Shown: positions 12,533 to 22,107 of the stretch, piece by piece | Layout: every line of letters begins with the position of its first letter | Numbering within the stretch: the first letter of the stretch is position 1 | Assembly (NCBI GenBank): GCA_037178855.1 | Contig: JASJZC010000006.1 | Span: 62,001-126,000 of the forward strand | DNA length: 64,000 nt | Direction: 5' to 3' | From: Oscheius sp. JU75 | Lineage: Eukaryota; Nematoda; Chromadorea; Rhabditida; Rhabditidae | Translations under genes and position numbers: made by a program | Notes under the pieces: generated by a model | Told to the model about the DNA's origin: nothing | Database searches by the model: none | What the model saw: only the letters and a program-made list of their open reading frames with translations

Positions 12533-12829
12533 ACACAGGCATCTGGCACTAGCTCTCTCTGTCTTTCTGTCCCTCTGTTTCTTTGTCTTCTCTGTCACTC
12601 TATCACTCTGTCTCTCTATCCCTGTGTCTCTCATTGTATCCTGCTCAAGTTACTTTTTCAATCCACCCACGGACTAAAAAAGCAATTCTCGGAAAATCAG
12701 GTGTGCAGAGGCAAGAAACGGGCAGATACTTGATTATATGAACGAGCAATAATCTAACCGCGGATATGAAAACGCTGTAATTATTTTGCTTACCATCAGT
12801 AATTTGGCAAGCATCTGCAGCCTCCGACA

Positions 12830-13066
12830 ATGATATTTGTCTCCTACCACCAGCAAACTCATCAAATGCAGGTGGCTCCGATTGCGTCTCGAGAGGCTTG
12901 AATACATGTAGCAATGGTCGATTCGTCGTTTTAGGGTGATGACGAAAAACGTCAACAATTGATGAGAAGGCGGAAGGTCTACTACAACTGCTCCATCGTT
13001 TTAGTCTTTCTTTTGCTAGCTACTTTGTTTTCTGTTGCTTTTGCTTTTCGAAATAAAATCTTTTGA
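12830..13066 (+). CDS. Possible 57-residue single-pass membrane protein
   Basis: Candidate exons 12830-12871 and 12935-13066 join in phase 0. The second is convincing: GDDEKRQQLMRRRKVYYNCS, then a helix IVLVFLLLATLFSVAFAF and a basic tail, behind the acceptor GTTTTAG. The first exon (starting MIFVSYHQQTHQ) is weakly supported and the true 5' part may be elsewhere. It has no PPxY but sits in the run of PPxY genes and has the same membrane-exon plan. Confidence 0.35.
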
Positions 13067-13459
13067 AGCAAAAACTTACAGAAAATCGAGCTTTCAGGTA
13101 TGTCAAGAGTTCCCCATAAAACTAGCCTCTCTGCATCTATTTCCTTCTGTCTGGATTCTTCGTCCTTTGTCGTCCCACCTGTCTCAGTCTCTTTGAATTC
13201 CAGGTTCGTCTACCCATTTGGTAGACAATTTCCCGAATGTTTATGATGAGTCGTATGAGTGTTTTTGCCTCCCCCTCTTTCAATGGCCTTGTTTTGCCTC
13301 GCCCGCTTCAATGAGTGTAACCGGCAGGGAGGATGTGTTTTCACTTTTTGGGGACTACCGGTTGTGCACTTCGTCACAAGTCAAAGAGATTGATCAACGA
13401 TAAGAGAGACAGAGCGTTCACAGAACTTTATTATTGTATTTTGTGGTCGGAAGTCTATG
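13067..13459. other. Unresolved stretch
   Basis: A plus-strand frame at 13218-13403 starts just after GAATTCCAG and begins MVDNFPNVYDESYEC, which faintly resembles the tyrosine motifs of the neighbouring small membrane genes, but no membrane exon pairs with it. Not called as a gene. Confidence 0.3.
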
Positions 13460-14091
13460 CTAGCAGAAGTTTTGACTCCTGCAGTAGCCTAGATGCACTC
13501 CAATTGTGTTTATGATCAGCGTGAAAAATGCTGCCATGTGGGGGAAGAAGGCGATCGAGAGACAGATGAAAAGCAGCGATATGCAAAGGGAGACAGCGAT
13601 AAAGAATTCTTTGGACAGCTGAATGACAGGTCCTCGGGATTTGGTCTGAAAATAGGAAGTGAATTTGGCGAAGCTATAATAAATAGTGACAGAGAGACAC
13701 AGACATCACAGACAGTATTGAAACTAATAAAGGCACAGGTGACCGGAAAGGTTGGGGTGGCAAGAGTCAAAGCGCAAACTCTACCGTTTTATTGGTTTCT
13801 TTGTTCTTTGTAGAAGACCGTCGGATAGAACTGTCTGGATGTCTGGTGGTAAAATTCATCTTAGAGTTCTATGAACGTAGTCAAGGGGAGTGATTGTAGA
13901 ATAGAAAGCAGTGAGAGATAGCGGCAAGAAGGACAGGATGAGGAGAGACACATAGACAAGACCAGAATAGCAGACTATACGGAAGGAACCAGTCAACTTA
14001 CCCTGACATCTTCATTAAGCAAAACTGCCGAAGATGTTGGCGGCTGTTTCTGAGACAAGTCATGGTCAGTGGCGGCACAGACGGGTTCCAT
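13460..14091 (-). CDS. Uncharacterised small membrane protein
   Basis: Exons 14091-14002, 13859-13785 and 13645-13460, all phase 0; 116 residues. The N-terminal half is polar and Ser/Thr-rich (ends SSTKNKETNKT). The last exon encodes PVIQLSKEFF, a long hydrophobic stretch IAVSLCISLLFICLSIAFF and a second moderately hydrophobic part AAFFTLIINTIGV, then YCRSQNFC. One or two membrane passes. The first and last exons are well supported by GTAAGT and TTTTCAG; the middle exon has a weaker acceptor. It starts 212 bases from the divergent ZFAND1 gene, suggesting a shared promoter. I do not recognise the family. Confidence 0.6.
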
Positions 14092-14302
14092 CTCTGCGAA
14101 TGGCGCGAACCATGGGAAACACAACCGGCGGGACCAGCTGAGAGGCGCGCGGTGGGGAGACAGAGAGAGAGGGGACAAGGGACAACAGTCTCCTCTATGG
14201 CTACGGTAGTCCGTCAAAGCGAAAATGGCTGTCGCATTACGGACAAAGCGAAACTCTTTTCGCTTCGAGCCTCCTAACTTCTAGTCATTACCTCACATAA
14301 CA

Positions 14303-15529
14303 ATGGCCGAACTCGTCGATCTTGGCAAGCACTGCTATCTGGAGACCTGCAAAAAACTAGGTGAGTTTACATATACGTCTCTGTCTCTCTGTCTCTCTCT
14401 TTCTCTCTGTTCCTCTGTCTTGTTGTCTCTTTCTGTCTCTCTGCCTTCCTATCTCTGTCTAAATCCTTTGAAACACTTGTATCTCTATATTTATGTCTTT
14501 CTATGATTTAGACTATACTCCTTTCCACTGCCGTGAATGTAAACAGCATTTTTGCAATGAGCACCGCTTTCTTCATGGCTGTGTCTTCTCCAAAACCTAC
14601 GATCCAGCTACCGAGCCGACTTCCAGTACCCTGAAACCGTTTCTCTGCTCCAAGCAGGTAGATTCTCTATCGTGATCTCTAATTTCCTAACTTTCAGGAC
14701 TGCTTCCTCGGTGAGAGCATCAAGATCGTCTGTCCGTTCTGTGAGCGAAACTTCTGTTTGCAGCACAGACACACGATGGAGCACGACTGTCAATACGTTA
14801 CCAAGGAGAAGGAGACGGATCCGGCAATCGCGGAGCGACTGCGAAGGATGCACGAGATGCTGGGGCCACTGATCAAGAAAGAACAGCAGGAAAAGAAGGG
14901 CAGAAGTGAGGAGAGTAGGACCGAAACGGTTAGTAGTCTTTTAGTTCTGACCTGTCAAGCATTCTCAGAACGATCCGACTCCTTTGAATCAGTCCCGAAT
15001 AGATCAGATTGCCGCGATGAGGACCAAACTTGCTGGTAAGGACGTAGCTGTTCCCTCTTCTAGTCAACCTCCTCCTCTGGTCACGAAAACTGACGAGACC
15101 GCTACGGTCTTTGACCTCGCGGTAACCAACTCCACATTTTCGACACCTGGACATCCTTCACAGCTCCCGAAAATCTCTGTTCAGCAGCAGAAGGAAGACC
15201 GAGTCGCTGTGATGAAACTGAAGATGAGCAACAAGGGCGCTGGTCTTTCGGAAAAGCAAATTCTCTTTGTGGAATGGCCAGGAGGACGGAAGCCCGTCTT
15301 TGTGCTGAAGTCATGGACCATTGGAAAGGCGATCAGTCAGGCTAAAGAAGACTTAAAGTTTCATCTCGAGGTGGGTTAGCCTCTGTCTCAGTCTCGTTTA
15401 TCCTGTCTCATATGTAACCATCCTCTTCAGATCAAGTCCATTTGTAAGCGAGAAACTGAAGCCGTCTTGGACATAGCAGATACCGTTAGTCACGTCTTCA
15501 AAGAAGAAGATACACTGGTGCTGAGCTAG
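14303..15529 (+). CDS. ZFAND1: AN1-type zinc finger protein 1 (ZFAND1) orthologue
   Basis: ZFAND1 helps recruit the proteasome and p97/VCP to stress granules in mammals. Exons 14303-14360, 14512-14658, 14698-14928, 14969-15370, 15431-15529; 312 residues. Two AN1 fingers lie near the N terminus: CYLETCKKLDYTPFHCRECK with CNEHRFLHGC (residues about 10-50) and CPFCERNFCLQHRHTMEHDC (about 80-100). The C-terminal half holds the ubiquitin-like region with RVAVMKLKMSNKG, ILFVEWPGGRKPVFVLKSWTIGKAI, matching ZFAND1 (MALMKLKM, PMFFCHRWSIGKAI). The start MAELVDLGKHC aligns with the family start. AATAAA follows at 15547. Complete and ordinary. Confidence 0.93.
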
Positions 15530-15663
15530 TCAAAACTCTATCGTCCTAATAAACGGATTCATAGCTAGTCACGCCCTGTTTGGTCCCACCACAGACCACC
15601 CACAATACTCGCGAGAAACAAAACATTAACGGGAAATGGGACTGACTCGACATCAATACCTAA

Positions 15664-16083
15664 ATGGATCACCAGGGCAACCATGTGTGGCTACATTCTA
15701 CGAAACATTCTTCTTGTCTGAAGCAGCTGTTGCCACCTTTGCCGCCATTGCCGAGGTCTCTAATTCGATCTACTGGACCGCCTCGGGTCGCACATGATAC
15801 TCGTCGATCGGAGTTAATTCTCTCTCCAAGTACCATGTTCAGTCACCGATGGGCCAATACGGGTTCCGCCAAACCGACCAGTAGGTAGACTTTTCCGTCC
15901 TTTCACACCGAACCGCCTTCAGGTCCAGGATACTTTATAGCACTCGGACTGGGTTTCATCATGTTCTGCCTCTTTATCTGGGCCATACAGCGACAGTACT
16001 ACGCCGAGATGGAGGACAAGAAGGATGTGCACTTGTCCCAGGATAGTCTAGCTGATATTCTTCGAATGGACACTATTCCTTGA
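15664..16083 (+). CDS. Uncharacterised single-pass membrane protein
   Basis: Exons 15664-15880 and 15923-16083 join in phase 1 (…AKPTS|PGYFIALG); 125 residues if the first ATG is used, 69 if translation starts at the internal ATG at 15838 (MFSHRWANTG). Membrane helix YFIALGLGFIMFCLFIWAI, then a charged tail RQYYAEMEDKKDVHLSQDS. The N-terminal extension is Pro-rich (LLPPLPPLPRSL). Close behind ZFAND1 on the same strand. No family recognised. Confidence 0.65.
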
Positions 16084-16178
16084 GCGTGAACGGACATATG
16101 AGTAAACATTTGTTCTTGTATCTATAGAAAGAAGTTTCTGCATCCACTCAACAAATCCAGAAAATATGCAAAAAGCCA

Positions 16179-16250
16179 AGGTCCCGGGGAGATTTGAACT
16201 CCCGTCGCAGGATTCAGAGTCCTGAGTGCTAACCGCTACACCACGGGACC
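16179..16250 (-). tRNA. tRNA-Gln: tRNA-Gln (anticodon CUG)
   Basis: On the minus strand the 5' end GGTCCCG pairs with 3' CGGGACC. The D arm is GTGTAGCGGTTAGCAC, the anticodon loop ACTCTGAAT lies between CAGGA and TCCTG, and the T arm is GGAGTTCAAATCTCC. All four stems pair and the overall sequence matches eukaryotic tRNA-Gln. No intron. CCA is not encoded. Confidence 0.95.
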
Positions 16251-16572
16251 GGATGAGCCTTGCAATTCACGACTAATACACTATCCGTCGAGCTTTTTTG
16301 GAGCGTCAGAGGCTATTTGTTCGTTTTTTTAGGATCCATTTAGCCTGCCCAATATGTTGATAATTATGAATAGTAGGGGTGAACAGAAAACAATGACATT
16401 AAGACGCAGAAAGACAGGGACAGAAGGACAGAGAGCTAAGGAGCAATTTCGTCATTCGCCTCTCTGACGTCAATTCTGCAGCTTCCTTCTTTCCCCTTCC
16501 AGTGGTACTAAATGTTTAGAGAGGAGAGAATTCCTGGCCCCTTATTTACTAGCCATTTTATCACTTTTCGGA

Positions 16573-16719
16573 ATGCCAACGAACACAGAGGCGTTGCCAA
16601 ATTACAACGAGGTTTTCGGCACCGGTCGCGTTCCAACTGTAGGAGCACATATTCCAGTGAAAAGTTTAGAAAGCCATATACGAATGCCCAAATTTTCTTC
16701 AAAAGGGAACAAGTTATAA
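16573..16719 (+). CDS. Weak candidate small protein with LPNYNEVF motif
   Basis: A 48-codon frame beginning MPTNTEALPNYNEVFGTG. The PNYNEVF segment resembles the tyrosine motifs of neighbouring PPxY genes but lacks PPxY. It ends at TTA-TAA without a membrane segment; no partner exon with matching phase was found. Reported only because of position and motif resemblance. Confidence 0.2.
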   Translation: MPTNTEALPNYNEVFGTGRVPTVGAHIPVKSLESHIRMPKFSSKGNKL

Positions 16720-16874
16720 TCACTTCTGAACGAACAACAGACAATGAAGTGAGTTTGTGTGTGTGTGAGAGAGAGAGACAGACAGAAATCGTATACGTTT
16801 AGGTGGAATCCGTGTATCTCATAGATGTTATATGATAACCGTATACCTTTTATGCTAATATAAAAAGTTAAGAC

Positions 16875-16961
16875 ATGGTCAAGCTTATCTTACTATTAAT
16901 TTTCGTCGTGATAGCACTGGCGGAAGCAGAGAAGAAGAAAAGCAACTCACGCAGTCTATGA
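16875..16961 (+). CDS. Possible 28-residue secreted or membrane peptide
   Basis: Short frame MVKLILLLIFVVIALAEAE followed by basic and Ser/Asn residues. It reads like a signal peptide with almost no mature part, or like the membrane exon of an unidentified small gene. Too short to be sure. Confidence 0.2.
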   Translation: MVKLILLLIFVVIALAEAEKKKSNSRSL

Positions 16962-17017
16962 ATTTTCTTTGGAAACAGAAATCAGTATATTGGAACACGC
17001 GATTGATTGACAAATGT

Positions 17018-17355
17018 TTATTTGAAGAAAATTGATAAGAGTCGAGCTGTCTTGATGTAGAATGCAATGATAAACAGAATAAAGGTACCGAGTACCACTG
17101 AAAATTGTAAGTAAACAATAAATCGTGATTTTTCGGAGAAAAACCGAGACGGTAGAGCTCGGAAAACGGATTTTCATCTCATAAACTTCTTTTGCAGTGA
17201 ACTTGTCCATCTGATTTGAAGAGACAGAGAGACAAAGACATACCTAGTGAGCAGACTGTCATTCCAAGACAGTTAAAAGGACCATTACAATCCAGCTCCG
17301 GATTTGGATTACTTTCCACATACACATTGTTCGGATTCTCCCAAATGAACGGCTC
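17018..17355 (-). CDS. Small membrane protein with Cys-rich juxtamembrane segment, 5' end missing
   Basis: Exons 17355-17244 and 17097-17018 join in phase 1. They encode EPFIWENPNNVYVESNPNPE, then LDCNGPFNCLGMTVCSL running directly into a hydrophobic helix VVLGTFILFIIAFYI and the tail KTARLLSIFFK. The upstream exon with the start codon was not found. The last 48 bases at its donor end match, in opposite orientation and different reading frame, the 3' end of the PPxY gene at 18630-18676. Other splicing patterns through 17217-17140 are possible. Confidence 0.5.
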
Positions 17356-17937
17356 CTAGCAGGGTTCACCGTTACTGGTCCTACATTTTTTTTACCCTAG
17401 TGGGCTGTACGACCCTCTGCGTTCTCTCACTGGCTATTGGGAACCTCGAATTCGAGAGGCTTCGACTTCTGGTAGGCAGTGCCTGTGTCTCGCTGTATCT
17501 CAAACGTTCACGGCTTCCTACAATCAGATGCTGAAATAGAATTTCTCAAAATTTCTGGTGCTTATACCCTTGATGTGCTGGGAACTTCGAGGGTCGAAAA
17601 ACTTCTGCTCAGAAACAAAGATCCATAGGCAGGTGGTCGTGAGTCATCGATTGCATCGCAATATCTTGGAGGGGGTTCCATAGAGTGGGAAGGAAAATTA
17701 GAGGAACTGTCAGGTCAGAAGGCAACTGGATCTTCTAAGGGGAAATTACGATTTGACTCACTTTCTGCTCCTAGATCGCAGTTTTCGCAATGCTCTGACG
17801 TCAGTTCGCTTCTATTTCCAGCTGGGGCGGACGCGCCTTTCTCTTTTCGAGTCCAAAAGACCAAAGAGTAGATCGATCCTGCTCTGTCCAGTGCTCGCGT
17901 CCATTATATATTCTTCTCCTTGTTGAACACCCCACAA

Positions 17938-18669
17938 ATGAGCACCCCACCGAAATATTCCGAAATAATAGAACGAGCCCCAGAAGTTGTCATTAATCTG
18001 CTCCCTCCTGAACCACCGCCACCGTATGATCTCGCTGCGGAGAGCATCGTGAGCCTTTCTTAAACTGTAAAAATTTTAAGTTTTAAGGATCTCACGATTC
18101 GAACACCGTCACCTGTCAGAGCTCCCGCTAGAAGTTCATACAGAACACCATCTCCATCTGTCCACAGAATCCTGAGAGAAGACACATGGCTTGGCGAACC
18201 GGTTGAAAAGAGAGACAGAGAGTATGGAGTTTTGAAATATTTAGGTTCATATAACTGGAGCGCCGTCACCTAACCGAGCAGTACGAGCTCAAGAGACTAC
18301 AACATCTCTATGTCCCTTTAGAGCCCTGTTTGAAAGGGATGACACTTGGCTTAGCGAGTCGGTAAGGCTTTCACTCTGTCTCACTGTTGCTCTCGGGGGG
18401 GGGGGCACAGTGAAAGACGAGAAAAAAAAGAGACGAAGAAATAAAGTGACAACAACTGTCAATCTTTCAGAATCATGGCATCTGTTGCATCAGTTGCAGC
18501 GAATACAATTGTTGTAAGCGACCTCCCTTCTTTTGGCTCGTACTATTTTGGGTCGTACTCCGTTGGTCCTATAACATATTCTCAAAACTCACCAATTTTA
18601 GTTCTTGCTGTGATAGCTATTCTATTTGGGGTCCTTGTAACTGTCTTGGAATGGCAGCCTGCTCACTAG
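17938..18669 (+). CDS. PPxY single-pass membrane protein, copy 5
   Basis: Exons 17938-18048, 18088-18201, 18245-18361, 18471-18513, 18602-18669; phases agree; 150 residues. Starts MSTPPKYSEIIERAPEVVIN and carries LLPPEPPPPYDLAAES, so two proline-tyrosine motifs (PPKY and PPPY). Exons 2 and 3 encode two related repeats ending EDTWLGEP and DDTWLSES. Next a Cys-rich juxtamembrane stretch CCISCSEYNC, a candidate palmitoylation site, and a helix FLAVIAILFGVLVTVLEW. The region between 18514 and 18601 is also open in the phase entering exon 4, so a retained form would read on to a donor at 18670. The first 30 residues closely match the gene at 20418. Confidence 0.7.
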
Positions 18670-18997
18670 GTATGTCTCCGGCAATGTCAACGACAGCACG
18701 AAATATCCATCTGTACCATATCATGGAAGAGTATGGGATCAATCCAAAGTATGCAAATAAAAAAGCGTCAATAAAACAGAGAAGCAAAGATTCAGAGAGA
18801 CAGATTGAGGAAAAGAAGCAGAGAGATAGAAAGACAGAAAGACAGTGAGAAGTGCCAAGAATTTTGAGAAGTCCTTTGGTAACTCGTTTAGTCATAATCA
18901 GCGATTTGTATTTGTCTGATTAGACAAATGCAGAAAAGAGAAAGGGATAGAGACAGAGATAGACAGAGAGATATTTCTTGTTTATTAAATGTTTCGC

Positions 18998-19258
18998 TCA
19001 AACAACAGTCAAGAGCATAATGACGACAGTAAAGATAATGATCACGATAGCCAAAAGTAAGACGGTCAGGATCATCATCCGATTAGTAAACGCCCGTTTT
19101 GCTGAAAATTTTTAGATATTCCGCTTCATGCTAAACTTACAAATGTTGGGATGATTGCTGAGAGCCGGCTCTGATTCGTAAGGATGACCGGGAGAGTAGG
19201 CATTAGGATAGGGCAGTGGCTGTTCCTCGTTCATGAGGCTTTCCTTGTAGTTTTGCAT
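18998..19258 (-). CDS. Small single-pass membrane protein (73 residues)
   Basis: Exons 19258-19141 and 19101-18998 join in phase 1. The N-terminal part has degenerate proline-tyrosine motifs (LPYPNAYSPGHPYESEP). The C-terminal part KRAFTNRMM is followed by one long hydrophobic helix ILTVLLLAIVIIIFTVVIMLLTVV that ends the protein. The layout (polar exon, then membrane exon) is that of its PPxY neighbours, to which it may be a diverged relative. Both splice sites are strong. Confidence 0.65.
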
Positions 19259-19497
19259 TCTAAAAATTCAAGTTCGTGTGTAGGCTGGGAGAATATGGGA
19301 AGCGGCGGCATGAGACTTTGTTTTTGAAAGGGAATAGAACCACGAGAGCGCCGAAGGTACATAGTAAACAGGGCCAAAGTCAACAGAGGAGGGCGATAAC
19401 AATTTGCAACAAACTTACGGGTCAAAGGATCGACTTGAGGACAAGACCAGAAATAATTGATTTGGAAGCATTGTGGAGAAAAAAGAACAGTACGAGC

Positions 19498-19547
19498 GTA
19501 TTCAGAACCCTCGAAAACTTCTTTGGAGTTTTTGAGGGTGCTGAACA
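19498..19547. repeat. Solo hairpin of the foldback element
   Basis: TTCAGAACCCTCGAAAACTT and GAGTTTTTGAGGGTGCTGAA form an imperfect hairpin with a short loop. The arms match the outer arms of the tRNA-head foldback element; the tRNA-like interior is absent. Confidence 0.5.
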
Positions 19548-19755
19548 CAATCCCGTTGTCCGTTTTGGTCTAGAAATTATTCTTACAGCTATGGCGAGAG
19601 ATCTTGGTCGTTTTCTAATACCACATGGAAGCAATTTTCCAATTTGACTTTGCCCCCATTGCTTTCTTGACCATGTTTGTCCCCGGGCTGAGCCGACCCC
19701 GAGTTCATTGTTCACTGTGTCGAAAAACGGCTGTATTCTTCTCGTTCAAAATCTC

Positions 19756-20402
19756 ATGGGCGACGCCAAGCTGCACATACAGTCACCCTACAACTTCTCA
19801 GAACAGTTTATTTATGATAGCAGCTATGTTTCGGTACATCCTCACTATTTCCCATAACTCAATGTTCAGAGCACTTACCTACGACCAACTACAGTCATAC
19901 CATTCGCTTTTGAAGAGCCAGGTACTTTATTTTCCATCTTTTTCCTACAGGCCAAAACATTCCAGAAAGATCGTCACCGTGTCAAAGAGCATGTGGATGG
20001 ATCTGTTGTTTTCTCATTGTGTTTGCACACCTCCTAGTTATTTCCTTCTTTGTCTGGTGGATCTACTTCAGTAGTGAGTGGCTCGACAATAGTCAACTTG
20101 CAAAAGGCCAGAGGAAGAGAGATCTCGATACTGTATTGAAAGAACTCGTCAAAAGATACGGAAAGAATAAATCTTCGCAATATGTCTCTCTCTCTCTCTG
20201 TTTCTTTGTTTCTGTTACCTATCTAGTCACCCTATTAACGGGGCATTTGTGGAAATGTTCACATAATGACGGCCGAACGGACAAATCGATTGTCACTCAC
20301 GGCTCTCAGCTCCGGCTGGGGAGAAAAGCAGGAGCAGCACAATATACCTTAATTTTTATGAACATCCCGGCGCTTTCACTAACTGATTTTTTCTCGTCTT
20401 AG
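19756..20402 (+). CDS. Uncharacterised single-pass membrane protein
   Basis: Exons 19756-19833, 19870-19921 and from 19951; phases 0 and 1 agree. Starts MGDAKLHIQSPYNFSEQF, continues STYLRPTTVIPFAFEEPGQN, then SSPCQRACGWICC directly before a hydrophobic helix FLIVFAHLLVISFFVWWIYF and a charged coil WLDNSQLAKGQRKRDLDTVLKEL. The frame stays open to 20402, but the last 60 residues arise partly from a (TCTC)n tract, so the true end may be a splice near 20180. The first intron is only 36 bases. Cys residues just before the helix recall the gene at 17938. Confidence 0.5.
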
Positions 20403-20417
20403 TTTTTTTCCAGAGAA

Positions 20418-21115
20418 ATGTCTGTTCCACCGCCAAAATACAGCCCGAGGGGAGAGGCACCTGAGGTTTCTGTCAACCTTCTCCCACAAGAGGACCCACC
20501 ACCTTATGAGGCAATTTTTCCAGAAAGTTCTGGTCAAAGTTTGGAAATTCGGGTGAGAGAAAAGAAAATGTACATTTTTTACTGTTTCAGAGGTACCCAG
20601 AAGTTGAATTACAGCCGATAAGTACAAACCCTGGGTCAAAGAAAAACATGTTTTGCGGTATGTTTTTATTTATTTTTCTTAAGAAAAATACTTCAGGTGT
20701 TTTGATATTTTTGTTAATTTTTAAAATGGGAGTGGTTCTACTTCGAATGCACAAAGAGGACAATCGGAGGACGGATGAGGCTCAGCGAAAGACGTGGTTT
20801 GAAAGTCAGCCCAAAAGTAAGTGAGAGTGAGAGGCACTGACAGACAGAAAGACAGAGAGACAGAGACATTCTTCAGAATACGACTGGGCGCAACCTGAAG
20901 ATATAGGTCACTCTAATTCTGTCCTGCTCAAAAGCTTACAAGGTCTCAGCTCCAATGTGACAGCTATTATCGGATCTGAACCATCTAAAAGAATGGGTTT
21001 GCCCTGCTACGCAATCCTACAATGGGCTGTCTTTTCAGAAAAACTCGAAGATGTGGCGAAAAACCCCCGAGGTTTTTTCAATTCTTTCTACAAATCGATG
21101 AATAAAACGGTTTGA
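20418..21115 (+). CDS. PPxY single-pass membrane protein, copy 6
   Basis: Exons 20418-20552, 20591-20657, 20697-20816, 20877-21115; all phases agree; 186 residues. The start sits behind TTTTTTTCCAGAGAA, a strong spliced-leader-type acceptor. Residues 1-40 contain PPPKYSPRGEAPEVSVNLLP and EDPPPYEAIFPESS, paralogous to the gene at 17938. A membrane helix FCGVLIFLLIFKMGVVLL follows at about residues 65-83, then a long charged domain ending KNPRGFFNSFYKSMNKTV, which other copies lack. Its stop is two bases from the stop of the convergent gene, and AATAAA occurs within the last codons. Confidence 0.8.
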
Positions 21116-21117
21116 TT

Positions 21118-21561
21118 CTATGTAACAATGACTGGTTCGGTAGCCAAGTAGGGAGCGTAGTTAAGCCTCGATGTTCCAGCCAGCTTGGCCAGGTGCTGCT
21201 CCCTCTCGTGCCAGACAGCGTAAAGAAGAATAGTCGACATAATGAGTATCAGAATGATAAGAAAGATCCAAAAGTCTGTAAAGATCTTCCTGATTAAAGC
21301 GATTAGATAGAAAGACGAACAGTGACACAGAGAGATAGAGAGATAAAGAGATAGAGAAACAGAACCAATGCATCTGGCTCAAGAGCAAAACTTGCCTCTC
21401 CAAGTGTAGTAGTACCTTCCGAGACCACCATTATCATGTCGTATAGGCTTGTACCGCTTGACCGAGAACGTGCGGGGTGGAAGACTACTGTAGGGTGGAG
21501 GCTCCAGAACTACAACTGTAGCGGAAGAAGGACAAGAAGCAGTATAGGACACGGCTTCCAT
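21118..21561 (-). CDS. PPxY single-pass membrane protein, copy 7
   Basis: Exons 21561-21416 and 21289-21118 join in phase 2; 105 residues. LEPPPYSSLPPRTF at residues 20-33 gives a canonical PPxY. After a basic segment (KRYKPIRHDNGG) comes the helix FWIFLIILILIMSTILLYAV and a C-terminal tail WHEREQHLAKLAG. A GC donor 20 bases further on (GAGAG|GCAAGT) would put the membrane exon out of frame, so AAG|GTACTA is preferred. Converges with the PPxY gene at 20418. Confidence 0.75.
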
Positions 21562-22107
21562 GAGAAGGCGATGAAAGAAAAAAGAAACACCTGCCGGGTG
21601 AGGGCATTTAGGCTGAAAAAGACACCTGTTTTACTGGGAAACTATAAATTCGGAATAGTTGCAAGGAAAATGGTTCGGTACCCAAAAACTGGAGATTTTG
21701 TTTTTTGTTCCTGTTTTTCTGTATTTCTGTCATTCTGTCTATCTATCTCTTTTTCTCTCTGTCTCTCTGGTGTTTCCACTTGCATTATCTAAAAGTTGCT
21801 GAACTGTTTCGCCAGTCTCTCCTATCTCTTGAGGGTTCTCCGAGCCTGACATCATGTTATTCTATTTCTGTGCTAAAGTATTCGCTTGGAAGGGTAAAAT
21901 TTTGATTTGTGAAAGGTTTTTTTGTCGCCGACCATTGTCTCTTCTCCGAATCAAACCACGCCTGACTCTTATCAGTCAAACAGACCAAATCACTTTCTGG
22001 TCAGCCTTTCGCAAGAGACCTTGCCCCTACTATTTAAACATCGAACCCTGCTCTGCACTATCTCTCTCGCTGTTTGCTATCTCACTCTCCCACTGCCGAA
22101 GATTGAA
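21562..22107. other. Upstream region of the P450 gene
   Basis: No gene seen. ACTATTTAAACATCG at about 22030 is a possible TATA element some 75 bases before the P450 start. A (TCTCTGTC)n tract lies near 21720-21770. Confidence 0.35.

Noticed and set aside
19276-19647. 123-codon plus-strand frame
   Set aside because: It crosses the foldback hairpin and other repeat sequence, and has no recognisable domain.
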